From contig NC_009401.2 of assembly GCF_000002875.2 (NCBI RefSeq), forward strand, positions 137,843 through 201,842: a stretch of 64,000 nucleotides of DNA. The letters run 5' to 3'. Under the pieces are notes generated by a model. It saw nothing but the letters and a program-made list of their open reading frames with translations. It was not told the origin of the DNA and made no database searches. The stretch comes from Leishmania infantum JPCM5. Taxonomy: Eukaryota; Euglenozoa; Kinetoplastea; Trypanosomatida; Trypanosomatidae. Shown piece after piece: positions 9,823 through 18,773 of this stretch (position 1 is the first letter of the stretch; every line of letters begins with the position of its first letter). The position numbers and the translations under genes are program-made.

Positions 9823-10199
9823 GCGCTGCTGCAGGAGGTATGTCGATGTGCGAAAGGGCAGCTGAGTACTTCGACAGGGAAGAAACAACAAAGTAGAAAC
9901 CAAAGAAGGCAGGTACAGAGAGAAAAGAAAGGTGTGCAGAAGTGAGTGCAGTGTGCTATCAGAGCTGCGAAAGGCAGCCAGAATCGAACTTCCTGGTCCC
10001 CTGACGGGCAAGTGCAGCGACAGAGGTCAAAGGCTTTGCTGTCGACTTAGCGCGTCATGAGAAGTGATCGTTCAGACAGTGAGCTAATCGAGGGGGTAAA
10101 AGCGAGCGCTACCCCTTGACAGATTGCGGCTATTCTGCGCTGAATGTTGGAAGCGGGTGCCGGCAAATCTGTGCACCTCTCGGCTGTCATCGCCCATTC

Positions 10200-10620
10200 C
10201 GCCAAAAGTCGGGCGCCTCGGGCGGGGGGGGGGGGGGGGCGCCAAACCCGCGGCGGGCGGGCAAACCCCCCGGCCCACGCGGGCGGCGCAAAAACCCCAA
10301 AGGGCGCCGGCGCCCGCCCCCCCCCCCCAACCCGCAAACCGCCAGCCCCCCCTCCACCAGGGAGGAAGGCGGGTGGGGCCAGGCCACCCCCAACGGGAAG
10401 GGCAAGCCCCCGCGCCGCCCTGAAAGGGCGCCGAGACGCGAACCCCGGCGCGGCAGGGGAAGTAGGAAAAGGGACGGGGGAGGGAAGACAGACGGTGATC
10501 CCGGGAGCAGGGAGGGGAAGCAGCCCAAAGGGAAGCGCCGCAAAGAAAAGGCGGCGCCCCTGCAAGACAGCACGGGACGGGCAGGCGGTGGGGGGCCATC
10601 ACCCCCTATAGCATGTAGTG
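10200..10620. other. Anomalous G/C/A homopolymer block, possible low-quality sequence
   Basis: This block lies between the Dus3 and 128-aa genes and is unlike everything around it. It has an 18-base G run near 10222-10239, a 14-base C run near 10315-10328, and many short runs of G, C and A. There is no T at all on the plus strand from 10219 to 10352. Because stop codons need T (or A on the other strand), several long overlapping frames are open here; none looks like a protein. The texture resembles over-called end-of-trace sequence, although an unusual low-complexity spacer cannot be excluded. Confidence 0.6.
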
Positions 10621-10741
10621 TTCGTTTCTGCCGGAGGGTTTGTTAGGGGGTTGCCACGGTCATAGCGCCACGCAACGCCACAGTTTTGTGAGCAGGCAAA
10701 CAGCACACTGATGGCGGGGAGGGCGACACGCGCGATTAACT

Positions 10742-12529
10742 TTAGCCTTCTACATCAATGCTGCCGTCCAATTCCGTCGCATTTGTGTAGCTGTTGCTCT
10801 TGTGCTTCGGAGTGAAGCGGAACTGCTTCTCGACAGGCCCAAGCAGCAGCTCACTTATGCGCATCCAGTCCTTAACGCTATCACTGGACATGAGCGTCTC
10901 CAACTCATCGCGGCCTTCGTAGAACGGCGGACGCTCGTTGATGCGCTGGGGCAGCCGCTCCAGCAGCCCAACTGGTACATAGCGATGAAGAAACGACAGC
11001 CATTCGCACAGGAAGCGCCGTGTTGTCATGACACCGCGCTCATCCGCCCCCCAGTGGGCCATTCCGCATGCGCAGAATTCCTTCAACATGTCCAGCCGCT
11101 CGGAGCTGCTGATGTCCTTCACCTGGCCGCTCTTGATCTCTTCAAACAGCCACGGCTTGATGAGGGCGCCGCGGCCGATCATGTGTGAGGTAATGTGCGG
11201 CTGCCGCTCCCGGTGTTCGAGTACGTCCTCCAGGGACATGATGTCGCCGTTGCCAATCACAGGCAGCGAGGTGAGCTGCGCGCACTGGTCCACGTAGTCC
11301 CAGTTGGCGAACTTGGTGTAGCGCTGCTTGCGCGAGCGGCCATGTACCGTCACCGCTGCGGCCCCCCACGTCGAGTACCGGTGGATTTGCTGATGCAGCG
11401 TCGGTGTGTCCTCGTCGAGGCCAATGCGACACTTAATTGCCACAGGGCGGCTCTGGTGAATCGCCAGGCTCTCCACGACATCGCGCAGCCGCCCTGTGCG
11501 CTTCCAAAGCCCGCAGCCGCAGCCGGACTTCACAATCTTCTCCACCGGGCAGCCGCAATTGATGTCGAGGAAGTCGTATGAGAAGCCGGACGCCTCCAGA
11601 GCCTGCGCAAAGGTCGCCGCCTCCTGCGGGCGAGAGACGGCCAGCTGGATGCCAAAGATGTCCTCACTCTCGTGCCGGCGCAGCAGCGACCACTCGCTCT
11701 TCTGCAGCCGATTCAGGTTGAAGACCACAGCCATCTCGCTCAGCGTGACGTCCGCACCGAACGACTTGCAGATGCGACGGAAGGGCAGATTTCCGACCGT
11801 GGTCAGTGGCGCCAGTACCAGCTTCTCGGAGAATAGACCGCGCAAGCTTGACTGGCGCGCAATCACCTCGCGAAGGCTCTCCTCCGTCTGTGTGGGGCGA
11901 GCCGTCGGCTCATCGCTGCTCAATTTCGTGGTCGCGTCAGGTGTCGGTGCTTCTGTTATGGGTGCCTCCTCGGCCGAGGCACTGCGCTCACGCTTCTGCC
12001 CAATTACCGGGAGGGGCTCACTCGCCTCGGCTGCTGTCGCTGCTGTTGTCTTCTCGGATGTCTCCGTCGTGATGGCGTCAGCGGAGGCAGCGCCTTCCTT
12101 GCTGTCAGGGCTCTGTTGCTGCTCTCGCCCCTGCTGCTGCTGCTTGGGCTGCCGCTGCTTCGCTTCACGAACGGCCCTCTTGATCCGCTGCAGCGTCGGC
12201 CCAAGAAAGAAATTTTGTTCTCCCTCCCACGCGGGGCGCTGCGTGCCCTGCACAAACTCTGAGTGCTCTCGCGCGGCGCCCTTGTTCATGCCGCGCGTAC
12301 GGCCCTCCGCATCGAGGCTGACGCGCGCCGGGGCTGGACGCAGGTACTCCGCCTTCACTGGGCAGACGCCCTTCTCTGTCGTGATGGGCGGGCGAGCGGT
12401 AGGTTCCGGGGCGGGTATCGCCACCAGCGCCGGTTTCTCCAGCAACGACGTCGCGACACCACAGGTGGTGGTGTGCTCAGACGCCACTGGCATTGCAGGG
12501 GCCGCCTCTGGCTGCCTCGGCTCGCTCAT
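10742..12529 (-). CDS. DUS3: tRNA-dihydrouridine synthase 3 (Dus3-like)
   Basis: Dus3 is an FMN enzyme that uses NADPH to reduce uridine in the variable loop of cytosolic tRNAs (U47 in yeast). Residues 1-240 are low in complexity. The TIM-barrel catalytic domain then begins with LVLAPLTTVGNLPFRRICKSFGAD. It carries the family landmarks INCGCPVEKIVKSGCGCGL (the catalytic Cys expected in the last Gly-Cys-Gly), PVAIKCRIG, AAAVTVHGRSRKQRYTKFA, PVIGNGDI and MIGRGALIKPWLFEEI, followed by the helical C-terminal domain. Many Dus3 proteins have CCCH zinc fingers before the barrel; none is visible here, though CPVKAEYLRPAP in the N-terminal part resembles the linker after those fingers. The frame also has an ATG at 12772, but the main splice tract (12721-12768, AG at 12693-12694) lies downstream of it, so I take 12529. 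Family confidence is high. Confidence 0.93.
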   Translation of the reverse strand: MSEPRQPEAAPAMPVASEHTTTCGVATSLLEKPALVAIPAPEPTARPPITTEKGVCPVKAEYLRPAPARVSLDAEGRTRGMNKGAAREHSEFVQGTQRPAWEGEQNFFLGPTLQRIKRAVREAKQRQPKQQQQGREQQQSPDSKEGAASADAITTETSEKTTAATAAEASEPLPVIGQKRERSASAEEAPITEAPTPDATTKLSSDEPTARPTQTEESLREVIARQSSLRGLFSEKLVLAPLTTVGNLPFRRICKSFGADVTLSEMAVVFNLNRLQKSEWSLLRRHESEDIFGIQLAVSRPQEAATFAQALEASGFSYDFLDINCGCPVEKIVKSGCGCGLWKRTGRLRDVVESLAIHQSRPVAIKCRIGLDEDTPTLHQQIHRYSTWGAAAVTVHGRSRKQRYTKFANWDYVDQCAQLTSLPVIGNGDIMSLEDVLEHRERQPHITSHMIGRGALIKPWLFEEIKSGQVKDISSSERLDMLKEFCACGMAHWGADERGVMTTRRFLCEWLSFLHRYVPVGLLERLPQRINERPPFYEGRDELETLMSSDSVKDWMRISELLLGPVEKQFRFTPKHKSNSYTNATELDGSIDVEG

Positions 12530-12692
12530 GACTCGCTTCGCGCGGGAAGGTGCAGTGGCCGCAGTAGCTCGGTGCCCTTGTGAGTGCCTGCGGAACGCTT
12601 CCCCTTCGCTCTTCGTTTTTTTTCTGCGCGCTGGCGGGCGGTGAGCGTACGCTGCACAGCTTCGTCGGCGCACGCGTGCGTGCAAAAGCCAG

Positions 12693-12768
12693 CTGTGACG
12701 GATGCAACGGAAACCGAACGCAAAACGTTGAGAGACAAGACGGACGAAAAGGCGAGAAAGATGGAAAG
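12693..12768 (-). promoter_or_regulatory. Predicted spliced-leader acceptor for DUS3
   Basis: A pyrimidine-rich sense-strand tract (about 12721-12768) is followed by CACAG with the AG at 12693-12694. The predicted 5' UTR is about 160 nt and the first in-frame ATG after it is at 12529. Confidence 0.5.
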
Positions 12769-13327
12769 GCATCCTCAGCTGGACAACAACCTCTGTGGAG
12801 GAAAGAGATCAGGCAGGCGCAAGAGTTGGGATCGCGTTCCCCCTCCCTCCTCTCGCCAGGCCCTCCGTGAAGGCACTGGCGTGCGCACGACGTTGACATT
12901 GAAATAAAAGGGCGACCGGATCACTCCTCAAGTCCGTGTGCATAAGAGGGGACTAGGCGAGGGCGAAGAACCTGCTCGAGGGAACCGGCGAGAGGGAGCG
13001 CGTGCGGGGCGCTTCTGAACAAATATGTAGCGGCGCCTGCCTTGCCCTTACTTTTTCCACCTCTCTATATCTACTATCCATCCTGTTGTGTGGCAGCAGT
13101 TGCTTCTTCTTTGCCTTCCTGTGAGCGTCGCTCCTTCTCCGGCTCTCACACGTGGGTGTGTGTGTGTGTGTGTGTGGTGGGGGGGAGGACAAACTGCAGG
13201 AGCACGCGCTGGCGCGGATGAGCCATCAAGAAAATAGGGCGAGCCGCTGCTGAGCCAACGCCCAGAGGCTCTGTGGTGGCTAAGGGGCGGCGCCACCTCC
13301 TTCGCCCTCAGGAGTCCTCCACCGCAG
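12769..13327. other. Intergenic / 3' UTR
   Basis: No gene is seen here. The stretch is the probable 3' UTR of the cytidine deaminase gene and spacer. It includes a (GT)n tract at about 13155-13176 flanked by a G-rich run. Confidence 0.6.
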
Positions 13328-13963
13328 CTATGCAGAGGGGTGGCAGCCCAGCCGCGTTACGTCCATGCCCATGTCAGCCGGGCCAAACTTCGCCGGCACG
13401 AGATCTGCCAGCCGTACTACCTTAGCTCGCTGTGCATCAAACGCGACGAGAACCACCATGAACTCCTCAAAGTTCTGGGAGAGGTCGGCCACCTCGACCA
13501 GTAGCTGTCGGCACAGGCCGCACGGGGGGCAAAGAGCGTCGGCCGGAGGGGGGTTTGTCGGGGTGGCGGCGCCGTAGCTGCGGCCGTACACAGCCACAGC
13601 GTTCGCGCGCCGGTGACCCTCCATGTTGGCTCGCACAATGGCGCAGCGCTCGGCACAGCATGATTGCAGCGTGCAGTTCTCGTAATTGCACCCGGCCGTG
13701 ACGCTGCCGTCGTCGTGGAGAAGGGCGGCGCCAACGGAAAAGTTCGAGTAAGGGGAATACGCGTTCTTGTGCGCCGCGACAGCCGCCGCCGCCGCCCGCT
13801 GCATCTCCGCCGGCAGCCTCGTCAGGGACATGAGCTCATTCCGCACCACCGGCGAAGACCACTTGATGGCGGGCATTCGTGTTTTCTTTCCTTCCTCGTA
13901 CAAGCTTTTTAGGGTTGTTCTGCTGTGGCAGCTCTCGGCGGCGAGTGCGTGTGCAGTGCTCAT
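13328..13963 (-). CDS. Cytidine deaminase
   Basis: This enzyme deaminates cytidine and deoxycytidine to uridine and deoxyuridine in pyrimidine salvage. The homotetramer-type family signature is complete: SPYSNFSVGAAL near the start of the domain, then NYENCTLQSCCAERCAIVRA with the catalytic Glu in CAE and the first zinc Cys, and CPPCGLCRQLL with the other two zinc Cys residues. Length (211 aa) is above the usual 130-150; the extra is an N-terminal extension and a C-terminal tail. A pyrimidine tract at about 14017-14040 and AGs near 13980 make the ATG at 13963 (MSTAHALAAESCH) the first in the mRNA. The ATG at 13876 (MPAIKW), which gives 182 aa, is an alternative. The N-terminal extension is rich in Ser, Ala and basic residues; a targeting role is possible but unproven. 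Confidence 0.93.
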   Translation of the reverse strand: MSTAHALAAESCHSRTTLKSLYEEGKKTRMPAIKWSSPVVRNELMSLTRLPAEMQRAAAAAVAAHKNAYSPYSNFSVGAALLHDDGSVTAGCNYENCTLQSCCAERCAIVRANMEGHRRANAVAVYGRSYGAATPTNPPPADALCPPCGLCRQLLVEVADLSQNFEEFMVVLVAFDAQRAKVVRLADLVPAKFGPADMGMDVTRLGCHPSA

Positions 13964-14243
13964 CCGCGACAGCCACCGCTCGCTCGGATATCGCACGAAA
14001 ACGCCGGTGCGGCAAGTTCAGAGAGGGGGAAGGGGGGAGAGCTGAAGTCCCATGCCCGTTTTTTTTTTAATGGAGAACAGCATGAACAAACATCGCGCGC
14101 TGTCATGCGCACCAGCAACCACACGCAGTGAGAGCGTGCCCACACATGCACACAAGCACGCAAGTTGAGTGTGGTATGCGCGGTGAACGCATCAATGACT
14201 CGTCTTTTCGGTTTTTCTTGCTGTGTGCGAGCCCCATTATGAC
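13964..14243. other. Intergenic with splice tract
   Basis: This is the upstream region of the cytidine deaminase gene. The sense strand carries a C/T-rich tract at about 14017-14040. No gene is seen here. The region ends against copy A of the repeat. Confidence 0.5.
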
Positions 14244-14717
14244 GGAGATGGTGAGGTGAGCGGGGGGAGGGAGGGGGCCACAGCGATGCACGGCGACTGA
14301 TGTCGGCGGTCAGGTCGTGGATGGCGCGGCGCCGGAGCGGCCAGCGACCGCGAGCACGCTTGTGCCGCCGACATGACAAGCCGAGTGCCGGCGTGGCTCG
14401 AAGGCATCTGTCACCCGGCCCTCGCTGCCCACTGGTGGAGGGAGCCTGCGCCACCGCGAGGGGGGTGCACCGGGGGCGGTGGCCGGCATGACGGGAGCGG
14501 CTGTGAGGCTGCCTGCGGAGTGGGGTGTGGGTGGAGTCCGCTGCCGAGGCCGTGCTCTCAGATGGCTGAGCCGGCGCACTGCTGCACCGGCGTGCGCCTA
14601 GGGCTGCGCCGCGCCACGCGACGGGTGGCCTGTGGCAGCGCCGGGGAGGCTCGAGGGCGGAGGTGGACCTCGCGTTGCCTGGCAAAGGAGTGGACTCATC
14701 CTGAGAGGAAGAAAGGA
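14244..14717 (-). repeat. Dispersed 0.6-kb repeat, copy A (internally deleted)
   Basis: This is the reverse complement of the repeat at 22523-23145 and 29419-30047. I saw essentially no differences over the shared parts apart from scattered single bases. It lacks about 164 bp found in the other copies; the join is at about 14276-14286, where two short copies of CGCTSTGGCCCC in the full-length repeat have been merged. Open frames inside it (such as MTSRVPAWLEG) recur identically in all copies and are not taken as proteins. Size, lack of coding capacity and location suggest a SIDER-type degenerate retroposon; that name is inference. Confidence 0.85.
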
Positions 14718-15220
14718 AACAGCAAGAAAGCATGCGCCGCTTGTGAGCGGGTGCGTGGGTGTTACGCGGCCCGCCTCTCTCCCATCTCTGCCTCCTCGCG
14801 TGCCTGCTTTAACGCAGAGAGTCGTTCGAAGGGCAGTGCCGGGTGATGGATTTGGACCGGCGGAGGGGGGCAGGGGCAGAGGGGGCACGCAGGCACCGTG
14901 AAGAAATACTTAACAAGATGAACAGGGGAAACGCTCACACAAGCAATGGCAGCATAGCACACGCACACCCTCGCGCATATCAGACAGCAGATAGAGGCGG
15001 GGGTGGGGAAACGTAACCGTGAGCGTGTCGTCGACGCGTGCGGGCAATGAAGAGCTGCTCTTCGCGCGCCCACTATACCTTGCACCAGCCCTTCGCATCT
15101 AGCCCTCTCTGCGGACTGTCCGAGCTTTCTTCGAAGTTTGTTGCACTTCTTTCAGCGTGCATGAAGGCCACCCGAGGCGAAACACGCCGGTGGGGGAGGG
15201 AGGGGGGTCGCTGAGGTCGA
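14718..15220. other. Intergenic / 3' UTR of EF-hand gene
   Basis: No gene is seen here. The stretch is the probable 3' UTR of the EF-hand protein gene ending at 15221, running into copy A of the repeat. If transcribed, the repeat would sit in this 3' UTR or the following spacer. Confidence 0.55.
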
Positions 15221-17623
15221 CTAGGTCACGGGGTCGACACCCATGCTCTCCAGCATCGCCCAGTAGGCGTGTATGAACGCTGCGACGAACGCCACAAACG
15301 TGTACTCGGACACCACAAACATCGGAATCACCTGGAGGTTGCGCGCCCAGCCATCACCACGGGAACTGCTGTAACAGTGGTTGCCGTTACCGTGCCCTCC
15401 ATCGCGCTGCATCGTGGCGTGCCGCTGCAGCTGCCGAACCGCTGCCGCTCGCCTGTACTCCTCCACTGCAACTGCGCTCGTAAGCACTGCCACTGCCTGG
15501 TCTGTGGGCAGCTCCAGCGCCGCCTGCACCTCGTCCGCGGACGCCTTGTTGAGCAAGCGGCAGAAGGACCAGAAGGGCAAGCAGTAAGACTCCTCAACGG
15601 CAAAGTCTAGATACACCTCCTCCACCGCCCCGATCGTGCACCACCCGTTCGCCTCCAGCTCTGCGTAGAACACCTCCGCATCCATCAGCAGCACACTCAC
15701 CTGATGTGCTAATAAAGACGCCGCGGAGCCACCACTCGGCGCTGTAGCCGCAGCAGCAGCGCCGCCGGCACCAGTTGCCGAGGCTATTGACGAGGCGCTG
15801 ACCCATCCGTTGACGTTACTGAAGTCGCTGCCGTTTAAGTCCCCTTCGGTGGCGCCGGCCCCGTTCGCGCTGGCGCTCGTGCCGGCAGCCAAGTCTTCGG
15901 GCGAGACGGCCGTGTTCAAGCAGGCAGCATACGGAGGTCCACCGAGGGACTTCCACCGCGTGGTGAGCGCCACCGCTGACGGGTGCTGCCGCGAAGGTTG
16001 ATGCAGCGGTGACGTGTTTGTAATGAGCGCACCACCAACAGCGGTCCTCCTGCGGCCATCGGGAAGACTACCAGCTGAAGTGGGGGGCGTTCCGATCGCG
16101 CTAGACAGTAGCGGCGATGAATTGCCTTTAGGGGAGCCGTTACCGCCACCTAACGCGATCGGAACGCTAAGCGGCGTCACGCTGCTTGAGGGCGACGATG
16201 GCTGCGGCGGCGTCTTTACGCAAGTCAGCGACGTGGCGGGCGTGCTGTGGGAATAGGGGGGCCTTGACTTCGGCGTCACCGTGGGACTCTTGCTGAAGGG
16301 GAGCGATGTGGCCAACTGCGGTGACGGCGCCGGGGCCACCACCTCCAACTCCGGAGCCCCGTCTTCCACATCCCACAGCGCTGCCACCGCACCGGCATCT
16401 GCACTCAGGGTGGCACACGGCATTGATCGATGCTGTCCTGGTGTGCTATTCCGTGACACGGACACGACCAAATCGTCGCCGTCGGCTGACGGGTCTGCGC
16501 TAGCGGCCTCAGTGGGAAGCAAAGTAGCCGACAAGCGTAGCCGCAGCGACTGTTGAGCTACGTACGACGAGTGGCGCAGGCGGGCGGTGGCACCGAGCCT
16601 CACGTCGGAAGCGGTTGCCATGCTGCGCACGCGACGCTCGAAGCGCTGCCGCTCGTGCCGACGGTCCCGCTCCTGGTGCTGCACAAGCCGAAGCATCCAC
16701 TCCGCAAAGTGCGCCGCCGCGGCGTGGCGAACGTTATCCGTGATGGACTGACTGAACACCGACGGGGACGACGCAAGCGACGGGGGGCTCTGCGTCGGCG
16801 ACACAGTGCTCTCACTAGACTTCGTGGCCGTGATATCCATCTTGCCCGGAAGCGGCACGGGCCCACCAGCCGGTGCGTTTAGAAAGGCCTCGCGGAAGTG
16901 AAACAGCATGAAGGAGGGCACGCTCTGGCTGTGGTGCTGCTCATGGTGCTGATGCAGTGGCAAAGGGCCGACGGCGCTGGGCGACAAAATGTGATGTCGA
17001 CGTGTGCGCACCGCCCCGCCAGCGCCAGTGTTGCCGCCATGGCCAGGCTGTGGCTGCGCTGCGGCTGCGGCTTTTATAGCCTCGATGCGTTCGCCGACGT
17101 GAAGGCAGCAGTGCCAGCAATGCAGCGCCGCATATGTTTGCAGTACCTCTGCGAGCTGGTCCGGCTGGACATCGCGACCCACCGTCTTGATGCCCCAGTC
17201 CATAAAGAAGCTGATGTCGGTAGAGTTGATGCGGCCATCGCGGTCGTTGTCCAGCATGTACAGCAGCGAGACGCGGTAGAGGCTCACCCATAGCGGATCT
17301 GGCAAGTATTGAAGCACGTGGCGCAGCTCGTCAAGCGTGTAGTACTCAGGTGTCAGCGAGACCAGCGGCCCGAGGGACTCGGGCGGCGGCGGAAGCTGCA
17401 CATCCGCTGAGCGAGTTGCTGACAATGGCGATGACCCGGACTGCTCTGCATCCCGCGATGACCGTGCAGCGACTGCGGCCGATTCCTCAGTGCTGGACGC
17501 CAGCGACGCTCGCCTATAGCCGCAGGCGCAGAGCAACTCGTCCTCGTCTGCCTGTTCCTCCTCCTTCAAGCGCAGTAAGGCTCGCTGCACCGAAGACTCC
17601 GCGTAGGAGGCGGCTTGGCCCAT
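15221..17623 (-). CDS. EF-hand protein with N-myristoylation-type N terminus, 800 aa
   Basis: The start is MGQAASYAESS: Gly2 with Ser6 fits the N-myristoyltransferase consensus, so membrane attachment is likely. A canonical EF-hand calcium loop, DNDRDGRINSTD, lies at about residues 120-132 in the context YMLDNDRDGRINSTDISFFM, so at least one site can bind calcium. The middle (about 200-610) is low-complexity Ser/Pro/Thr/Ala sequence. The last ~170 residues look ordered and helical (for example MDAEVFYAELEANGWCTIG and YTFVAFVAAFIHAYWAMLESMG), and may be degenerate EF-hand-like modules. The frame continues upstream only to a GTG, and the splice tract at 17693-17728 makes 17623 the first ATG. 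Role unknown; a calcium-responsive membrane-associated protein is a fair inference. Confidence 0.85.
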   Translation of the reverse strand: MGQAASYAESSVQRALLRLKEEEQADEDELLCACGYRRASLASSTEESAAVAARSSRDAEQSGSSPLSATRSADVQLPPPPESLGPLVSLTPEYYTLDELRHVLQYLPDPLWVSLYRVSLLYMLDNDRDGRINSTDISFFMDWGIKTVGRDVQPDQLAEVLQTYAALHCWHCCLHVGERIEAIKAAAAAQPQPGHGGNTGAGGAVRTRRHHILSPSAVGPLPLHQHHEQHHSQSVPSFMLFHFREAFLNAPAGGPVPLPGKMDITATKSSESTVSPTQSPPSLASSPSVFSQSITDNVRHAAAAHFAEWMLRLVQHQERDRRHERQRFERRVRSMATASDVRLGATARLRHSSYVAQQSLRLRLSATLLPTEAASADPSADGDDLVVSVSRNSTPGQHRSMPCATLSADAGAVAALWDVEDGAPELEVVAPAPSPQLATSLPFSKSPTVTPKSRPPYSHSTPATSLTCVKTPPQPSSPSSSVTPLSVPIALGGGNGSPKGNSSPLLSSAIGTPPTSAGSLPDGRRRTAVGGALITNTSPLHQPSRQHPSAVALTTRWKSLGGPPYAACLNTAVSPEDLAAGTSASANGAGATEGDLNGSDFSNVNGWVSASSIASATGAGGAAAAATAPSGGSAASLLAHQVSVLLMDAEVFYAELEANGWCTIGAVEEVYLDFAVEESYCLPFWSFCRLLNKASADEVQAALELPTDQAVAVLTSAVAVEEYRRAAAVRQLQRHATMQRDGGHGNGNHCYSSSRGDGWARNLQVIPMFVVSEYTFVAFVAAFIHAYWAMLESMGVDPVT

Positions 17624-17692
17624 TGCAAGTGTGGGTGCGTGCACCGGGTTGGGGCGGAGAAAGTGTCAAGTACGCTGCGGCGGGGCTTGCGT

Positions 17693-17728
17693 CTAAGCCA
17701 CAACACAAAAAAAAAGGTGAGAAAAGGT
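17693..17728 (-). promoter_or_regulatory. Predicted spliced-leader acceptor for the EF-hand gene
   Basis: The sense strand has CCTTTTCTCACC and then nine T, followed by TGTTGTGGCTTAG with the AG at 17693-17694. The first ATG downstream is the MGQAAS start, which supports the myristoylation reading. Confidence 0.6.
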
Positions 17729-18773
17729 AGCAAAGATGTGAAGTGTTCGTCGCCGCAGGCCCCCGCCTCCGCCTCCGCCACCCACCCGCGCTCCCTGGTG
17801 GATGCAACAGCCAACGAGCGTGTGCCGGTGCCGCCGTGACAACGAACGGGAGCGTCCCGCAACCGGCACCTTCTCGCCGCCTCCTCGGACGCGCACAGGT
17901 AGATGGGGTGGGAAACGAAGGACGGCACTGTTGCAGTCGCTTTCTTAATGGTGTGCTATGCGGCCTTAGTTTGTTTTGCCTGGCGCCAGTGCCTGCGCAG
18001 ATCGGCCGAGTAGCTGACGGCCGTGTGCGTACGTGCTCGCGCAGATGTGGAGGAGCGAGGGGGGGGGCAGAACGTGAAGTGGCATGATGATGTGCGAATG
18101 GAGGATGAGGGGCAGGGATCACCTTCCCCGATTCCGAGCCAAAGAAAAGAGGCTGCGTTGCGCGTTCAGCGACGATGCGCGACGCCGCTTGATGGTGTTC
18201 AACTTACTCCCCATCGTGGAAAGTCGCGCCACATACCGCATAATGACGAGAACATGAGGACAGCATACACGCCTTACCATCCGCCCTGCAGAGCCACGCC
18301 ACACACATACACATACACCATGCGGGCGTGCGAGGTGGGGGGTGGGGGGTGGGGGCCTCTCCTTTGGATACGTGCGCGTGTGCTCGAAGAGGGCACTCAT
18401 CACGCGCACCTACACAACGACAGCAGCAATCAGAGCGAATGAGAGACGTGTGCACACCTCCGTGAAACAAAAGCGGCGTGGTGGAAGCCTTGACCAGTTT
18501 CGGCTCTGCTGGAAACGGTGCATAGAGACGAGCAGCCGCACGCGTACACAAGTGCGCGCACCCGGCACACACACAGAAATGCGGATGACGTTGAGGAGGT
18601 GTGGGCGGCAGACAGTCCGCAACGAGTGCATGAGAGTAAATGCATGAGAAGCACGCGGAGGCACTGCACAGCTGCGCAGCAAGAACCTTCCAGTGAAGAT
18701 CGGCATGCACACATGCGTACCAGCTCGTTGTGCACCTCCCCCCCCCTCTCCCCTTGATCCTCCTCCGCCTCCT
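17729..18773. other. Intergenic / 3' UTR of SNARE gene
   Basis: No gene is seen here. There are scattered G-rich and (GT/CA) tracts, including GTGGGGGGTGGGGGGTGGGG at about 18336-18355. The open frames translate to low-complexity His/Thr/Cys-rich sequence. Confidence 0.6.

Noticed and set aside
10047..10646. Several overlapping long frames on both strands, Gly/Pro/Arg-rich
   Set aside because: They exist only because the block lacks T or A and hence stop codons. There is no plausible protein, and the underlying sequence is suspect.
11496..12644. 382-codon plus-strand frame opposite DUS3
   Set aside because: A mirror of the GC-rich dihydrouridine synthase coding sequence; it encodes Ser/Ala/Cys-rich sequence without domains.
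14310..14846. Identical 90-180-codon frames found in all three repeat copies (for example starting MTSRVPAWLEG or MRRLSHLRARP)
   Set aside because: They follow the repeat sequence on both strands, have no domain character and are truncated differently in each copy. The identity comes from the repeat, not from protein selection.
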